From assembly GCF_010435915.1 (NCBI RefSeq), contig NZ_JAAFZH010000013.1, forward strand, positions 1-64,000: a DNA stretch of 64,000 bases, written 5' to 3'. Shown here piece after piece: positions 44,800 to 53,635 of this stretch (positions within the stretch are counted from its first letter, which is position 1; every line of letters starts with the position of its first letter). A program made the translations under genes and the position numbers. A model generated the notes under the pieces. That model was given only the letters and a program-made list of their open reading frames with translations. It did not search any database and was not told where the DNA came from. The stretch is from Spirosoma terrae. Lineage in GTDB: Bacteria; Bacteroidota; Bacteroidia; Cytophagales; Spirosomataceae.

Positions 44800-46164
44800 A
44801 TGAAGAAAACAATTACACTTCTCTTTAGTGTATTCTTTGGCTATGCTCAGGCCCAGAATGCCGACTCCGTTACAATCCGCAAAATTTACAATGAAGCCCT
44901 GTCTAACGGCAAATCCTACGACTGGCTCCGCCATCTGACAAAGCAGATTGGCCCCCGTTTAAGTGGCTCTACCGGCGCTCAAAAAGCCGTCGACTGGACG
45001 AAGCAGGTTATGGAACAGCAGGATTTCGACCGCGTGTTTCTACAGGACGTAATGGTACCACACTGGGTACGTGGTGCCAGGGAAGAAGCCTACATTCAGA
45101 ACGGAAAAACGAAAACCAAGGTCCCCATTGCAGCCCTGGGCGGTTCGGTAGCCACCCCGCCAAAAGGAGTCGAAGCACAGGTAATCGAAGTCAAGAGCTT
45201 TCCTGAACTGCGGGCAATGAGTCCCGAAAAAGTCAAAGGCAAGATTGTGTTCTTCAACCGCCCGATGGACCCGACTAAAATCAATACGTTCGAAGCCTAC
45301 GGTGGAGCCGTTGATCAGCGGGCCAATGGTGCTACGGAAGCCGCTAAACTCGGTGCAGTTGGGGCTATTGTGCGCTCCATGACCAATGTTCACGACGACT
45401 ATCCCCACGTAGGTGGCATGCGTTACGCGACCGGCGTACCCTTGATTCCAACGGCGGCCATCAGTACCAATGGTGCCGATTTACTAAGCAAAACATTGGC
45501 CGAAAACCCAAACACTACGTTCTTTTTCAAGCAGAACTGCGAAACGTTGCCCGACGCCAAATCCTACAACGTAGTAGGCGAAATTAAAGGCAGCGAAAAA
45601 CCCGACGAGATTATTGTAGTGGGCGGTCATCTGGATTCGTGGGACCTGGCCGAAGGGGCGCATGACGATGGAGCTGGCTGCGTTCAGTCGATTGAAGTGC
45701 TACGTATCTTTAAATCGCTGGGAATCAAACCAAAACGCACCATTCGGGCCGTTATGTTTATGAACGAAGAGAACGGTCTGCGAGGAGGTATCCAATACGC
45801 CGATTTAGCGAAAAAGAACAACGAAAAACATATCGCAGCCGTCGAATCAGACAACGGCGGTTTCACACCGCGTGGTTTCGGTATTGTTGGAACGCCAGCG
45901 CAACGGGTCAAAGTTGACCCGTGGAAATCCTTGCTGGCTCCTTATGGACTACTGGAGATTGGCGCAGGTAGTGGTGGGGCTGATATTGGCCCACTGGCGC
46001 AGCAGGGAACGGTTCTGTTTGGTTTCAAACCTGATTCACAGCGTTATTTCGATTATCACCATACAATGGTTGATCGATTTGAAACCGTTAGCCAGCGCGA
46101 ACTGGAATTGGGAGCCGCGTCAATGGCCTCGCTGGTTTATCTGCTAGATCAGTACGGTTTGTAG
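44800..46164 (+). CDS. M28-family zinc aminopeptidase/carboxypeptidase Q-like
   Basis: The 454-residue protein has a signal peptide (MKKTITLLFSVFFGYAQA). A PA domain insertion (about 115-240) precedes the di-zinc site: GGHLDSWDLAEGAHDDGAG near 275, MNEENGLRGG near 320 (catalytic and metal Glu), a later Asp in ESDNGG and YHHTMVD near 419. It is a periplasmic or secreted peptidase resembling plasma glutamate carboxypeptidase. It ends at the palindrome at 46171. Confidence 0.9.
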   Translation: MKKTITLLFSVFFGYAQAQNADSVTIRKIYNEALSNGKSYDWLRHLTKQIGPRLSGSTGAQKAVDWTKQVMEQQDFDRVFLQDVMVPHWVRGAREEAYIQNGKTKTKVPIAALGGSVATPPKGVEAQVIEVKSFPELRAMSPEKVKGKIVFFNRPMDPTKINTFEAYGGAVDQRANGATEAAKLGAVGAIVRSMTNVHDDYPHVGGMRYATGVPLIPTAAISTNGADLLSKTLAENPNTTFFFKQNCETLPDAKSYNVVGEIKGSEKPDEIIVVGGHLDSWDLAEGAHDDGAGCVQSIEVLRIFKSLGIKPKRTIRAVMFMNEENGLRGGIQYADLAKKNNEKHIAAVESDNGGFTPRGFGIVGTPAQRVKVDPWKSLLAPYGLLEIGAGSGGADIGPLAQQGTVLFGFKPDSQRYFDYHHTMVDRFETVSQRELELGAASMASLVYLLDQYGL

Positions 46165-46170
46165 TCATTA

Positions 46171-46214
46171 ACGAGTCAAGCCTTTCCTAACGTGTTAGGA
46201 AAGGCTTGACTCGT
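46171..46214. terminator. 44-bp perfect palindrome, bidirectional terminator-like
   Basis: A perfect 20-bp stem (46171-46190 with 46195-46214, arm ACGAGTCAAGCCTTTCCTAA) has only CGTG between the arms. It lies between convergent M28 peptidase and Omp85-like genes, 7 nt after the peptidase stop. No T run follows. Confidence 0.75.
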
Positions 46215-46226
46215 CATATTGGCTGG

Positions 46227-47375
46227 TTAAAATGCTTCGCCAGTCAAAATATAGAAGCCCATCCCTTCCCGCGTAAAACCGACATCGGCCCGGAGAAAAA
46301 CATCTTTTTTCTTAAACAATAAGTAGCGAACACCTGCCCCGCCCGCAGGCAATAGATTACCCAGTTGAATATCTCGGGCTGCAGGAGCGACCGTTCCAAC
46401 CGACGCAAAAACAGCAGCACCAAATCGCTTACTAAACGGAAACGGTAACCACCGATATTCTAGTTGAGTAGCCATGTATAGTTTATCCCGATACCGACCC
46501 GGATAGTATCCCCGCATAATAATCTCACTCCCCAGCAAAGCCATCTGATTGAATGGAACGCTCCCCGATGTCATTACGCCATACGCCTGCCAGGCCAGCA
46601 CCTGTCCCGGCCGAGTGGTTCGAAACAGGCGAACATCTGCCGTTACGTTGGAAAAGGACAAATCGCTTCCTCTCGACCAACCATAGTTCAGATAAGACAA
46701 TTCGGCAAACAGACCTTTGCGTGCGTTGAGCGCATTACGTCGGCTATCATAAACGAGTCCGGCTCCTAAACCAAAATTAGCCGTTCCCTGAGCGCCCAAT
46801 GGTATATCGTGCATGAAACCATCGGGCTGTTCGAACTCAATCAGACTCAATCGCTGGTAATCAAGTTCTATGCCGCCAAAGAAATTCGGGGCAATTCGGC
46901 GCATGGCCCGTTCGCGTAGTTGAATTGTAAAGGCATCGATAGTAGCCGGATTGTGCGGTTTGGTAGTCGACCCTATACCATAATATAGAAGAGGAAACCG
47001 TTGAATACGCTCACGCCCTAAAAAATACCAGCGATCACGATCCCCAAAAATTGTGTGCTCCATATTGAGGCCATACTGCCCACGTAACGTAACAAAGCTA
47101 AACGCCTGAATTTCACTCAGTCGGTTCTGTTTAACATCGTTACGGGCGTGGTAGAGATACAGCGCCGACACCCCCACTTCAACACTTGTTTCCGGTGTAT
47201 AGCTTATGGTCGGATAAAACGAAATATGCGGATTAGCCGAGGATGTGGTGTCATTAAAAAACCGATTATATAGGCGCTCCACTACGTTCTGCGCCAATGA
47301 CTCATAGGATGTGATAATAACCAAGCCTACACCCAGCCATACTCGTAGCCAGTAACCTTCCCCTAACTCCCTCAT
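46227..47375 (-). CDS. Short BamA/TamA (Omp85)-like outer-membrane barrel, paralogue
   Basis: The 382-residue protein has a signal region (about 10-28, ending SLAQ) and no POTRA domains. It shares the barrel motifs of the protein at 24077: GLGAGLVYDSRRNALNARKGLFAELS, LGSEIIMRGYYPGRYRDKLYM and a C-terminal GEAF. The conserved RGYY-GRYRD loop matches Omp85 loop 6. Its cargo is unknown. It is monocistronic and convergent with the M28 gene. Confidence 0.85.
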   Translation of the reverse strand: MRELGEGYWLRVWLGVGLVIITSYESLAQNVVERLYNRFFNDTTSSANPHISFYPTISYTPETSVEVGVSALYLYHARNDVKQNRLSEIQAFSFVTLRGQYGLNMEHTIFGDRDRWYFLGRERIQRFPLLYYGIGSTTKPHNPATIDAFTIQLRERAMRRIAPNFFGGIELDYQRLSLIEFEQPDGFMHDIPLGAQGTANFGLGAGLVYDSRRNALNARKGLFAELSYLNYGWSRGSDLSFSNVTADVRLFRTTRPGQVLAWQAYGVMTSGSVPFNQMALLGSEIIMRGYYPGRYRDKLYMATQLEYRWLPFPFSKRFGAAVFASVGTVAPAARDIQLGNLLPAGGAGVRYLLFKKKDVFLRADVGFTREGMGFYILTGEAF

Positions 47376-47513
47376 AGGTGTACCCTTATTACATTGGTAG
47401 TAGTATCGATCCCACTAACCAATCTAGTACACTTACCTTCAGAATACGTAAATGGTTCTGAATTATTAAATTTTTATTAAATCGTCTTGCTTACTAAGCG
47501 CCTAAAAGCACTG

Positions 47514-49184
47514 TTACAAAGCCTTATTAATTTGCTTCCGGGCCTCGTCGAAGTCGGCGGGTAACGGTGCGTTACGCTTGTCAATTTTACCATTTCGGTT
47601 GATAACAGACGCCGACAATTCACCATCAGGACGTAGCCGCTCGATGGCATCATAGATCTGCGACTCGGTCAGCAGTAAATGATCGCCCTGAAGATTATAA
47701 CGGGTAGCCAGCTCCGGCCATAACGACTTATCAGTCCCCCCCATCGGTATGTAAATCAACGCCAGATCGCGGGAACTATAGGCGTTACGTAGTCGCTGTG
47801 CGTCCAGAGCCGCCTGCCGTCCTGCTTCTTCGGAAGGAGACGTAATAAGCAGGTAAATCACTTTCCCGCGATTTGCGTTAAGCACCTGATCGAGCAAAGG
47901 AGAACCACCGCCCAAGTCGTTCCGGGTAACAAAAACGCCGGGGGATATTTCGAGACTACTTGCTTTCAAACCAGCTTTACGTAACGTCTGGATAGCCGTT
48001 CGAATACGCGTACTGTCTTTTACTTCCAGCCGATATAATTCATCCAGCGATTCGCCCAGCGAAGGATCTTTTAACTGCGGACGCGCGTAACTGTACAACA
48101 TCCGGGCAAAATCGAGCGTCAGACCGGGTAACGTAGAGCCAAGCCAGTAGGCAGCCAGATAATCGACCGCTGGCGCATCGTATTGCCGGATAGCACGCTG
48201 AATCATGGTTTCGTAGTTGACCAGCCGCTGGAGGGTATCCGGACTGCGTTTGATCAGTCCATCGAAAAAGCGTAAATCGGATTGTCGGGCCGAATTGCTA
48301 ACGGCATAATCATTTAGTTTCAGACGTTCCTCAGCCGTAATATTTTTCCCGTATCGTTCGAGTAAAATAGCTAATGCCCGCACCGTTAAACCATTGGCCC
48401 GATTACTCCCCGCTTCGGTGCTCAATCGTTGCGTTGCATAACTGGCGAAACGATTCATGGCCGAAGCACGGGCTGCAGTCAATAGCCGATCAGTCGCGGG
48501 ACGTAACGAATCGTCCAGCGATTTCGCGAGTGCTTCATTTTCATACGCGGCTTTATCATACATGAACGCAGCGGCATTATAGCGATCCGTAGAACTTATC
48601 CAGCGCGACAATAAGGGAAATGGCTTTTCTTTGGCCGCAAAGGCCAGAAATGGAGCCAGATAGGCACTGGAAACAAGTCGATAGGCAGCTTCATCGCTGG
48701 TTCCTCCTACTCGGGTCGATAGTTTTTTGCCATCCGGTTTGTTCGGATAAGCTGCTTCAAACGCCTTGTAGCGGGCAAATTGCTGATTTACCTGCGCATT
48801 GACACCACCAAACCGAAACGGCACGGCAGCCGTAAACAACGAATCGGCATCCATCTCAATCGTTACCGTACCCGCCGACGCCAGAAAAGCCGTCGATATA
48901 CGACCATAATTGAAATACATTTCTTCCTGCGTATAGATCAGCGGCAGCGATACACGAAACGTACCATCAACGCCTAACGCCGACGGACGTACTAACTCCC
49001 GACTAGCCTGAAGGATGTTGTTACGACTCACCGAGACCGCTGGCGATTCGCGGTAGAGCCGGGCCGATAAATTACGAATCCGCCCTGTCACAATCACAGA
49101 ATCAGACTGGGCCTGTGCTACTGAAGGGAGCCAACAGCCAACTGTCAGCAATAGTGTATAACAAATCCGGTAAACGATTTCCAT
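47514..49184 (-). CDS. Large periplasmic protein with thioredoxin-like C-terminus lacking CxxC
   Basis: The ATG at 49184 gives 556 residues with signal peptide MEIVYRICYTLLLTVGCWLPSVAQA. The N-terminal 150 residues are beta-rich (VTGRIRNLSARLYRESPAV); a long helical middle follows. The last 130 residues read like a TlpA/thioredoxin fold (NRGKVIYLLITSPSEEAGRQ, YNLQGDHLLLTESQ, SVINRNGKI) but the CxxC position is SPSEEAG. The protein is therefore probably not a thiol oxidoreductase and may bind partners instead. Confidence 0.7.
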   Translation of the reverse strand: MEIVYRICYTLLLTVGCWLPSVAQAQSDSVIVTGRIRNLSARLYRESPAVSVSRNNILQASRELVRPSALGVDGTFRVSLPLIYTQEEMYFNYGRISTAFLASAGTVTIEMDADSLFTAAVPFRFGGVNAQVNQQFARYKAFEAAYPNKPDGKKLSTRVGGTSDEAAYRLVSSAYLAPFLAFAAKEKPFPLLSRWISSTDRYNAAAFMYDKAAYENEALAKSLDDSLRPATDRLLTAARASAMNRFASYATQRLSTEAGSNRANGLTVRALAILLERYGKNITAEERLKLNDYAVSNSARQSDLRFFDGLIKRSPDTLQRLVNYETMIQRAIRQYDAPAVDYLAAYWLGSTLPGLTLDFARMLYSYARPQLKDPSLGESLDELYRLEVKDSTRIRTAIQTLRKAGLKASSLEISPGVFVTRNDLGGGSPLLDQVLNANRGKVIYLLITSPSEEAGRQAALDAQRLRNAYSSRDLALIYIPMGGTDKSLWPELATRYNLQGDHLLLTESQIYDAIERLRPDGELSASVINRNGKIDKRNAPLPADFDEARKQINKAL

Positions 49185-49204
49185 TTTGCAGTACGAACAA
49201 GATA

Positions 49205-49220
49205 AAACACCTGGGTGTTT
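49205..49220. promoter_or_regulatory. Inverted repeat upstream of the thioredoxin-fold gene
   Basis: AAACACC-TG-GGTGTTT is a perfect 7-bp inverted repeat placed 20 nt before the ATG at 49184. It could be an operator. No regulator gene is adjacent. Confidence 0.3.
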
Positions 49221-49313
49221 GGACAATCGGGTAAAGATAGGCCAGATCGTGTCTCACTACGTAGTGGAACACGCTGAGACTTTCTTTCCTACCGACAAAT
49301 TAGCCACGTCCGA

Positions 49314-50876
49314 TTAACGGTACGTTATAGCCATTGATCGGATTGCGCTACGTCCTTCCCCACTTACACAAACTCCGACGCGGGGTGCGCGATCCCAGCG
49401 TGGCAAAAACGATCCATTAAGCCAGTTATCGTTCATTAACTGAACTTTACCGTCTCCGGTTTGCCAGCCAAATTCATAAAACTGACCAAACTGGCTTTTT
49501 ATCTGAAGATTCACTGGCGCTGCATTATCAGGAATGGGCTGAGATGCTAATACAGAGCGAGTTCCGTCTTTTACCTGCCAAAGTTCGACCTGCCCTTTCC
49601 GAACGCCAATGCCCAATGCATTACCGGCATCGCCGTACAAAGCAAGGCTTTGAAGAACTGTTGCCGATGGGTCAATGGCCGCTGTGAATGTAAACGTTCC
49701 CTTCTTGATCACCATACCCAGAAAACTCCCTATTCCGTTCGACGTAGTGTTTGTCAGTTGCAACTGGCCATCTTTACTATCGAAGGTAGGCTTGGGTAAG
49801 CTCACATCCCAGACCCAAGGCATTTCGGCAGCCTTTTTACTGAAGTCGATAGCAATATCCGGTGCCTTTTTCTGCGATTGTCCAGTGGGCGATTCAGCCT
49901 GAGCAGGTGTCGTTAGGCCGTACCGAAAAACGGGCCATTGGGTTTTCTCATCCCAGACGATTTCACTCAATACGCCCTGGCGCCCCGTGAAGGTAAAGTC
50001 GGTGCCATTATAAGCATGGTGCAGGTAGAAAAAGCGATTGTCGGGTGTGGTTACGACCGTTCCGTGGCCGGGACATTTCCAGGTATCATCACCAACCAGC
50101 ACAGGATTGCCAGCATATTTCTCCCAGGGTCCCTGTAGCTTTTTGGCGCGGGCAAGACCAACCTGATAATTGCACTGCGCTCCGCAGCACGAATTGCCGG
50201 AATACGTCATGTAATAATACGCTCCCCGCTTGAAAATGGCCTGTCCTTCGGCTCCCCCCGCTTCCCAATTTTGCCGATCGGCTTTTAGAAGAGAAAATTC
50301 CTTACCAACCACTTTAAGACCGTCATTCGACAGTTCAGCACCCAGAATTTCAATATCTTTCCCTTTATCGAGTCCGTACGCTTTCCACGTAATGAACAGT
50401 TTTCCAGCATCCTCCACGATGAAAGCGTCGATGGCTTCCGTTGTCCATTCGAGCAATAATCCACGATCCGTGAATCCTTTTCGAAGATCACGTGTAGACG
50501 CTACGCCAATGAACGAACGTTTATCCGATTTCCGCCGGGCCGTATAGTAGACGTAATACGTACCGTTGCGATAAAATAGCTCAGGAGCCCAATAGCTGCC
50601 CATCGTCCACGCAGGTAATTCATTGAAAACTGGCCCTACGTAATCCCAATTGACAAGATCCTTTGACGTATAAATCGGATAGGCAGGCCCCCACTCCGAC
50701 GACGTACCGACGGCATAATACGTATCACCAACGCGAATTACAGACGGGTCGGCAAAATCGCCGGCTATAACCGGATTTCGATACGTAACGGTATTATTTC
50801 CATTACGGGCCTGTTGCGCAATAGTGGGAATAGCAAAGAGAAAAATAATCGTAATAACTGGTAGAAACCTGTACAT
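49314..50876 (-). CDS. Glycoside hydrolase family 43 protein
   Basis: The 520-residue protein has a signal peptide (MYRFLPVITIIFLFAIPTIA) and a five-bladed GH43 propeller. DFADPSVIRVGDTYYAVGTS gives the general base Asp43, YWAPELFYRNGTYYVYYTA follows, AEGQAIFKRGAYYYMTYS carries the acid Glu, and GPWEKYAGNPVL is also typical. A C-terminal beta-sandwich (about 345-520, GSFLGMVIKKGTFTFTAAI) matches a GH43 accessory domain. The family includes arabinofuranosidases and xylosidases. No SusCD or other CAZyme gene is adjacent. Confidence 0.9.
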   Translation of the reverse strand: MYRFLPVITIIFLFAIPTIAQQARNGNNTVTYRNPVIAGDFADPSVIRVGDTYYAVGTSSEWGPAYPIYTSKDLVNWDYVGPVFNELPAWTMGSYWAPELFYRNGTYYVYYTARRKSDKRSFIGVASTRDLRKGFTDRGLLLEWTTEAIDAFIVEDAGKLFITWKAYGLDKGKDIEILGAELSNDGLKVVGKEFSLLKADRQNWEAGGAEGQAIFKRGAYYYMTYSGNSCCGAQCNYQVGLARAKKLQGPWEKYAGNPVLVGDDTWKCPGHGTVVTTPDNRFFYLHHAYNGTDFTFTGRQGVLSEIVWDEKTQWPVFRYGLTTPAQAESPTGQSQKKAPDIAIDFSKKAAEMPWVWDVSLPKPTFDSKDGQLQLTNTTSNGIGSFLGMVIKKGTFTFTAAIDPSATVLQSLALYGDAGNALGIGVRKGQVELWQVKDGTRSVLASQPIPDNAAPVNLQIKSQFGQFYEFGWQTGDGKVQLMNDNWLNGSFLPRWDRAPRVGVCVSGEGRSAIRSMAITYR

Positions 50877-50950
50877 AGGCTATTTTTATCGGAAGAGTTT
50901 AGACGGATAAATCCAAACAGTATGGATTCATCCCTGGCCGTAAAAGCGTA

Positions 50951-51442
50951 TTACTTTGTTTTGATACCGTGATACTGCTCCTGCTCTTGATAGTCAGCCC
51001 GTAACGGATAGCCAACCCAATCCGTAGGCAACAGAATCCGACGCAGATCGGGATGGCCCTCAAAATGCACACCGACCAGATCAAACGCTTCCCGCTCGTG
51101 CCAGTCGGCCGTTCGCCAGATATGCGCCACACTCGGTACCGATGGTAATTTGCTGGAATTCGTATTTCTCGGCAGCACGACCTTGATGGTCAAATTATGC
51201 TCGTAAGGAATCGACGTCAGGTTATAGATAACGTCCATAGTGTTAGACTCCACGCCATTATCGATGGCCGTTACGCAGGCCAGCATATCGAAGAACAGCC
51301 GATCGTCGTCGCGCAGAAATTGGCAAACGTCGGCCAATTGTTGAGCAGGAATCGTTAGAAATGGCTGAATAGCCTGACTATCGCTCTGACTATCAGGCCC
51401 AAATTCGGCGGTAATTATATCGGCTATTTCGAGAAAAGTCAT
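50951..51442 (-). CDS. nuoC: NADH-quinone oxidoreductase subunit C
   Basis: The 163-residue protein ends with the family signature: HEREAFDLVGVHFEGHPDLRRILLP. The fuller N-terminus (LADVCQFLRDDDRLFFDMLACVTAID and TIKVVLP) is also present, so the subunit looks intact. It belongs to the peripheral arm of complex I. No other nuo gene lies in this window; the neighbours are a GH43 and an M1 peptidase. That isolation is unusual. Confidence 0.92.
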   Translation of the reverse strand: MTFLEIADIITAEFGPDSQSDSQAIQPFLTIPAQQLADVCQFLRDDDRLFFDMLACVTAIDNGVESNTMDVIYNLTSIPYEHNLTIKVVLPRNTNSSKLPSVPSVAHIWRTADWHEREAFDLVGVHFEGHPDLRRILLPTDWVGYPLRADYQEQEQYHGIKTK

Positions 51443-51482
51443 AGAAATATAGGCACAAAATCAAATAATGATGCCTGCCAGA

Positions 51483-53429
51483 TCAAGCAAGCCAGGCAAG
51501 CCACTGCATCCAGTTTTCGATCCAGAACAGGAATTTAGCGGCAAATTTAGCGGCCGGTGCCGATGATGGTGCCAAGGTCAGACTATTATTATTGAAATTG
51601 GTGTCCATGTAGATTTTTTGCCTGGGGTCAACCTTTGCCCACAACACAGCCGACTTTTCAGTAAGCGTAAACTGCCGCTGACGGGCTTTCCCATCCCAAA
51701 ACAGCAGCATCTCTTTTCCGTCGTCAAAATGAACCAGTATATCGACCGGCATTTTTCCATCGCCGTTACGTTGAACCGTTACTATAGCCTGGCGCTGGGC
51801 ACCCCGGTTTCTGTTTTTTAGCGAAATGAGTTCATAATCAACCACATTATCGCCATACAACACCTGATCAAAGAACCAGTTCATATCAGCACCGTATTTA
51901 GCACCATGCCGTTTGGGCACAATTTCGTTTACAATAGCAATAAAACTGTCGGCATTCGGATGCTTAAATTTCCAGCGGGCAAAATAGGTCTGCATGATCT
52001 CATCCATGACGGGTCGTCCAACCAGACCTTCCAGCGTTTTCAGCCACGTAGCGGTTTTTGAGTAGGTCAACACCCCATATTGTCCTTCCGGTAATTGCCA
52101 TGTATTGCCGAACGACGTTCCAATGGAAGGATTATCCTGATGGACATACGCATCGCGAGAACTCTCCATATCGCCCATTTTGAAGCCAAATAAGTCGACC
52201 TGCGATGAACGAACGCCATAGGTTTCGTCCATTATCCGACCTTCATAGTATTGATTAAATCCTTCGTCGAGCCAGGCTTCTTCGAATTCGTTGGAAGCCA
52301 GTAGCTGCATAAAGTACTGATGCCCGAACTCATGAATCGTGACCTCCTCCGGGAAGCGAGCACCGGCGGGCAGGAACCAGGCCGTTCCGGCCGTAATGAA
52401 GGTAGGATACTCCATGCCAAACGATCCACTGGCGTGCAAAGGCGGGTCAACGATCGTTAAATTAGGGAATGGATAGCTACCAAGATGTTTGTCGAAATAA
52501 GCCAGCGCTGCTTTGGCTGCCTGTAGATGCCGTTGTGCCTGATGCACATGTTCCGGCTGCATAACTAACTCAATCTCAACCTTCCCTCCCGAAGGTCGTT
52601 TCCACGTATCGTTGATAACCTGAAAATGAGGTGACGCCGTCCAGGCAAAATCTACTACGTCCTCGGCATGGTACCGTACTGTTTTCCTGCCGTTGGGGCT
52701 TATTTTTTCGCCTTGAAACAGACCCGTTGCACTTACCCAAAACTCCTTGGGCGTTGTAATAGCTACGTCATAGACACCATAGTCGGCGTAGAATTCGGAG
52801 TGGGCATGAAACTGATGGCAATTCCACTGACCGGTTTTAGCGTAGCGAGTTCCAGCCGGTTCATACACGCCAATTTTAGGAAACCACTGACCAACCAGAA
52901 AAAAATCGCGACTAAAGCCCGTTCTGGCAAAAATCTTTGGCAGCTTTGCCCGGAAGTTAATATCAATCGAGATCGTTTCGCCGGGGTTTACGGGGTTGCT
53001 GAGTGGAACCCGTATCACCGTCCGATCGTCTTTATTCTGATCATCGGGCTGAATGAATTCGAATACCAACGGCTCGCCTTTCGTTTTCATCGATACGACA
53101 TCGATATAACCATACGGATTTTCGTTGGCCGTTCGGTCGATCTGGTCCCCACGCAATTGCCCACCCGACTCGCGCATGAATGTAGAGCGCTCGTTACGAA
53201 AGGCATTCAGATACAAATGCAGTTGCAGTTCTTTTATTACGTCTTTCGACGCATTTCGCCACGTCAGTGTTTCGCGTCCATCAATCTTTTTAGAGACAGG
53301 GTCCAGCGTTACGTCAATCTTGTAATTAGCCAGGCGAGGGCTTAACGGGGTCGCGAAAATAGGCTTTTGTCCATAGCTACTCATTGACAGAAAAAATGCT
53401 GAAACAAGGAGCCAATTGCGAAGTATCAT
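51483..53429 (-). CDS. M1-family zinc aminopeptidase
   Basis: The 648-residue protein has a signal peptide (MILRNWLLVSAFFLSMSSYGQ). The zinc site is HEFGH near residue 361 with the downstream ligand in NEFEEAWLDEGF. GSFGMEYPTFI takes the place of the exopeptidase GxMEN motif. The N-terminal beta domain (YKIDVTLDPVSKKIDGRETLTWRN) is typical of bacterial M1 proteins. It should trim peptides in the periplasm. Confidence 0.9.
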   Translation of the reverse strand: MILRNWLLVSAFFLSMSSYGQKPIFATPLSPRLANYKIDVTLDPVSKKIDGRETLTWRNASKDVIKELQLHLYLNAFRNERSTFMRESGGQLRGDQIDRTANENPYGYIDVVSMKTKGEPLVFEFIQPDDQNKDDRTVIRVPLSNPVNPGETISIDINFRAKLPKIFARTGFSRDFFLVGQWFPKIGVYEPAGTRYAKTGQWNCHQFHAHSEFYADYGVYDVAITTPKEFWVSATGLFQGEKISPNGRKTVRYHAEDVVDFAWTASPHFQVINDTWKRPSGGKVEIELVMQPEHVHQAQRHLQAAKAALAYFDKHLGSYPFPNLTIVDPPLHASGSFGMEYPTFITAGTAWFLPAGARFPEEVTIHEFGHQYFMQLLASNEFEEAWLDEGFNQYYEGRIMDETYGVRSSQVDLFGFKMGDMESSRDAYVHQDNPSIGTSFGNTWQLPEGQYGVLTYSKTATWLKTLEGLVGRPVMDEIMQTYFARWKFKHPNADSFIAIVNEIVPKRHGAKYGADMNWFFDQVLYGDNVVDYELISLKNRNRGAQRQAIVTVQRNGDGKMPVDILVHFDDGKEMLLFWDGKARQRQFTLTEKSAVLWAKVDPRQKIYMDTNFNNNSLTLAPSSAPAAKFAAKFLFWIENWMQWLAWLA

Positions 53430-53635
53430 ACGGTCGAAGAGCTATCGTTCAGCAATTTGCAAAAAAGGTGGTGATTTTAATGAAACTTACCTGCAACGCC
53501 CCCTTAAGTGCACAATTTCACCCCGTCCGAGTACAAGTTCCCACTATTAATAAATTTAGCCCGTTTCTGGTATTACTCACGTAAGAAAGTAAATAGGCTG
53601 CGTCGTATATTAACGTCACACACCTATTTGACACC

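Noticed and set aside
52668..53345. 225-codon plus-strand frame
   Set aside because: It is antisense to the M1 peptidase and has no motif of its own.
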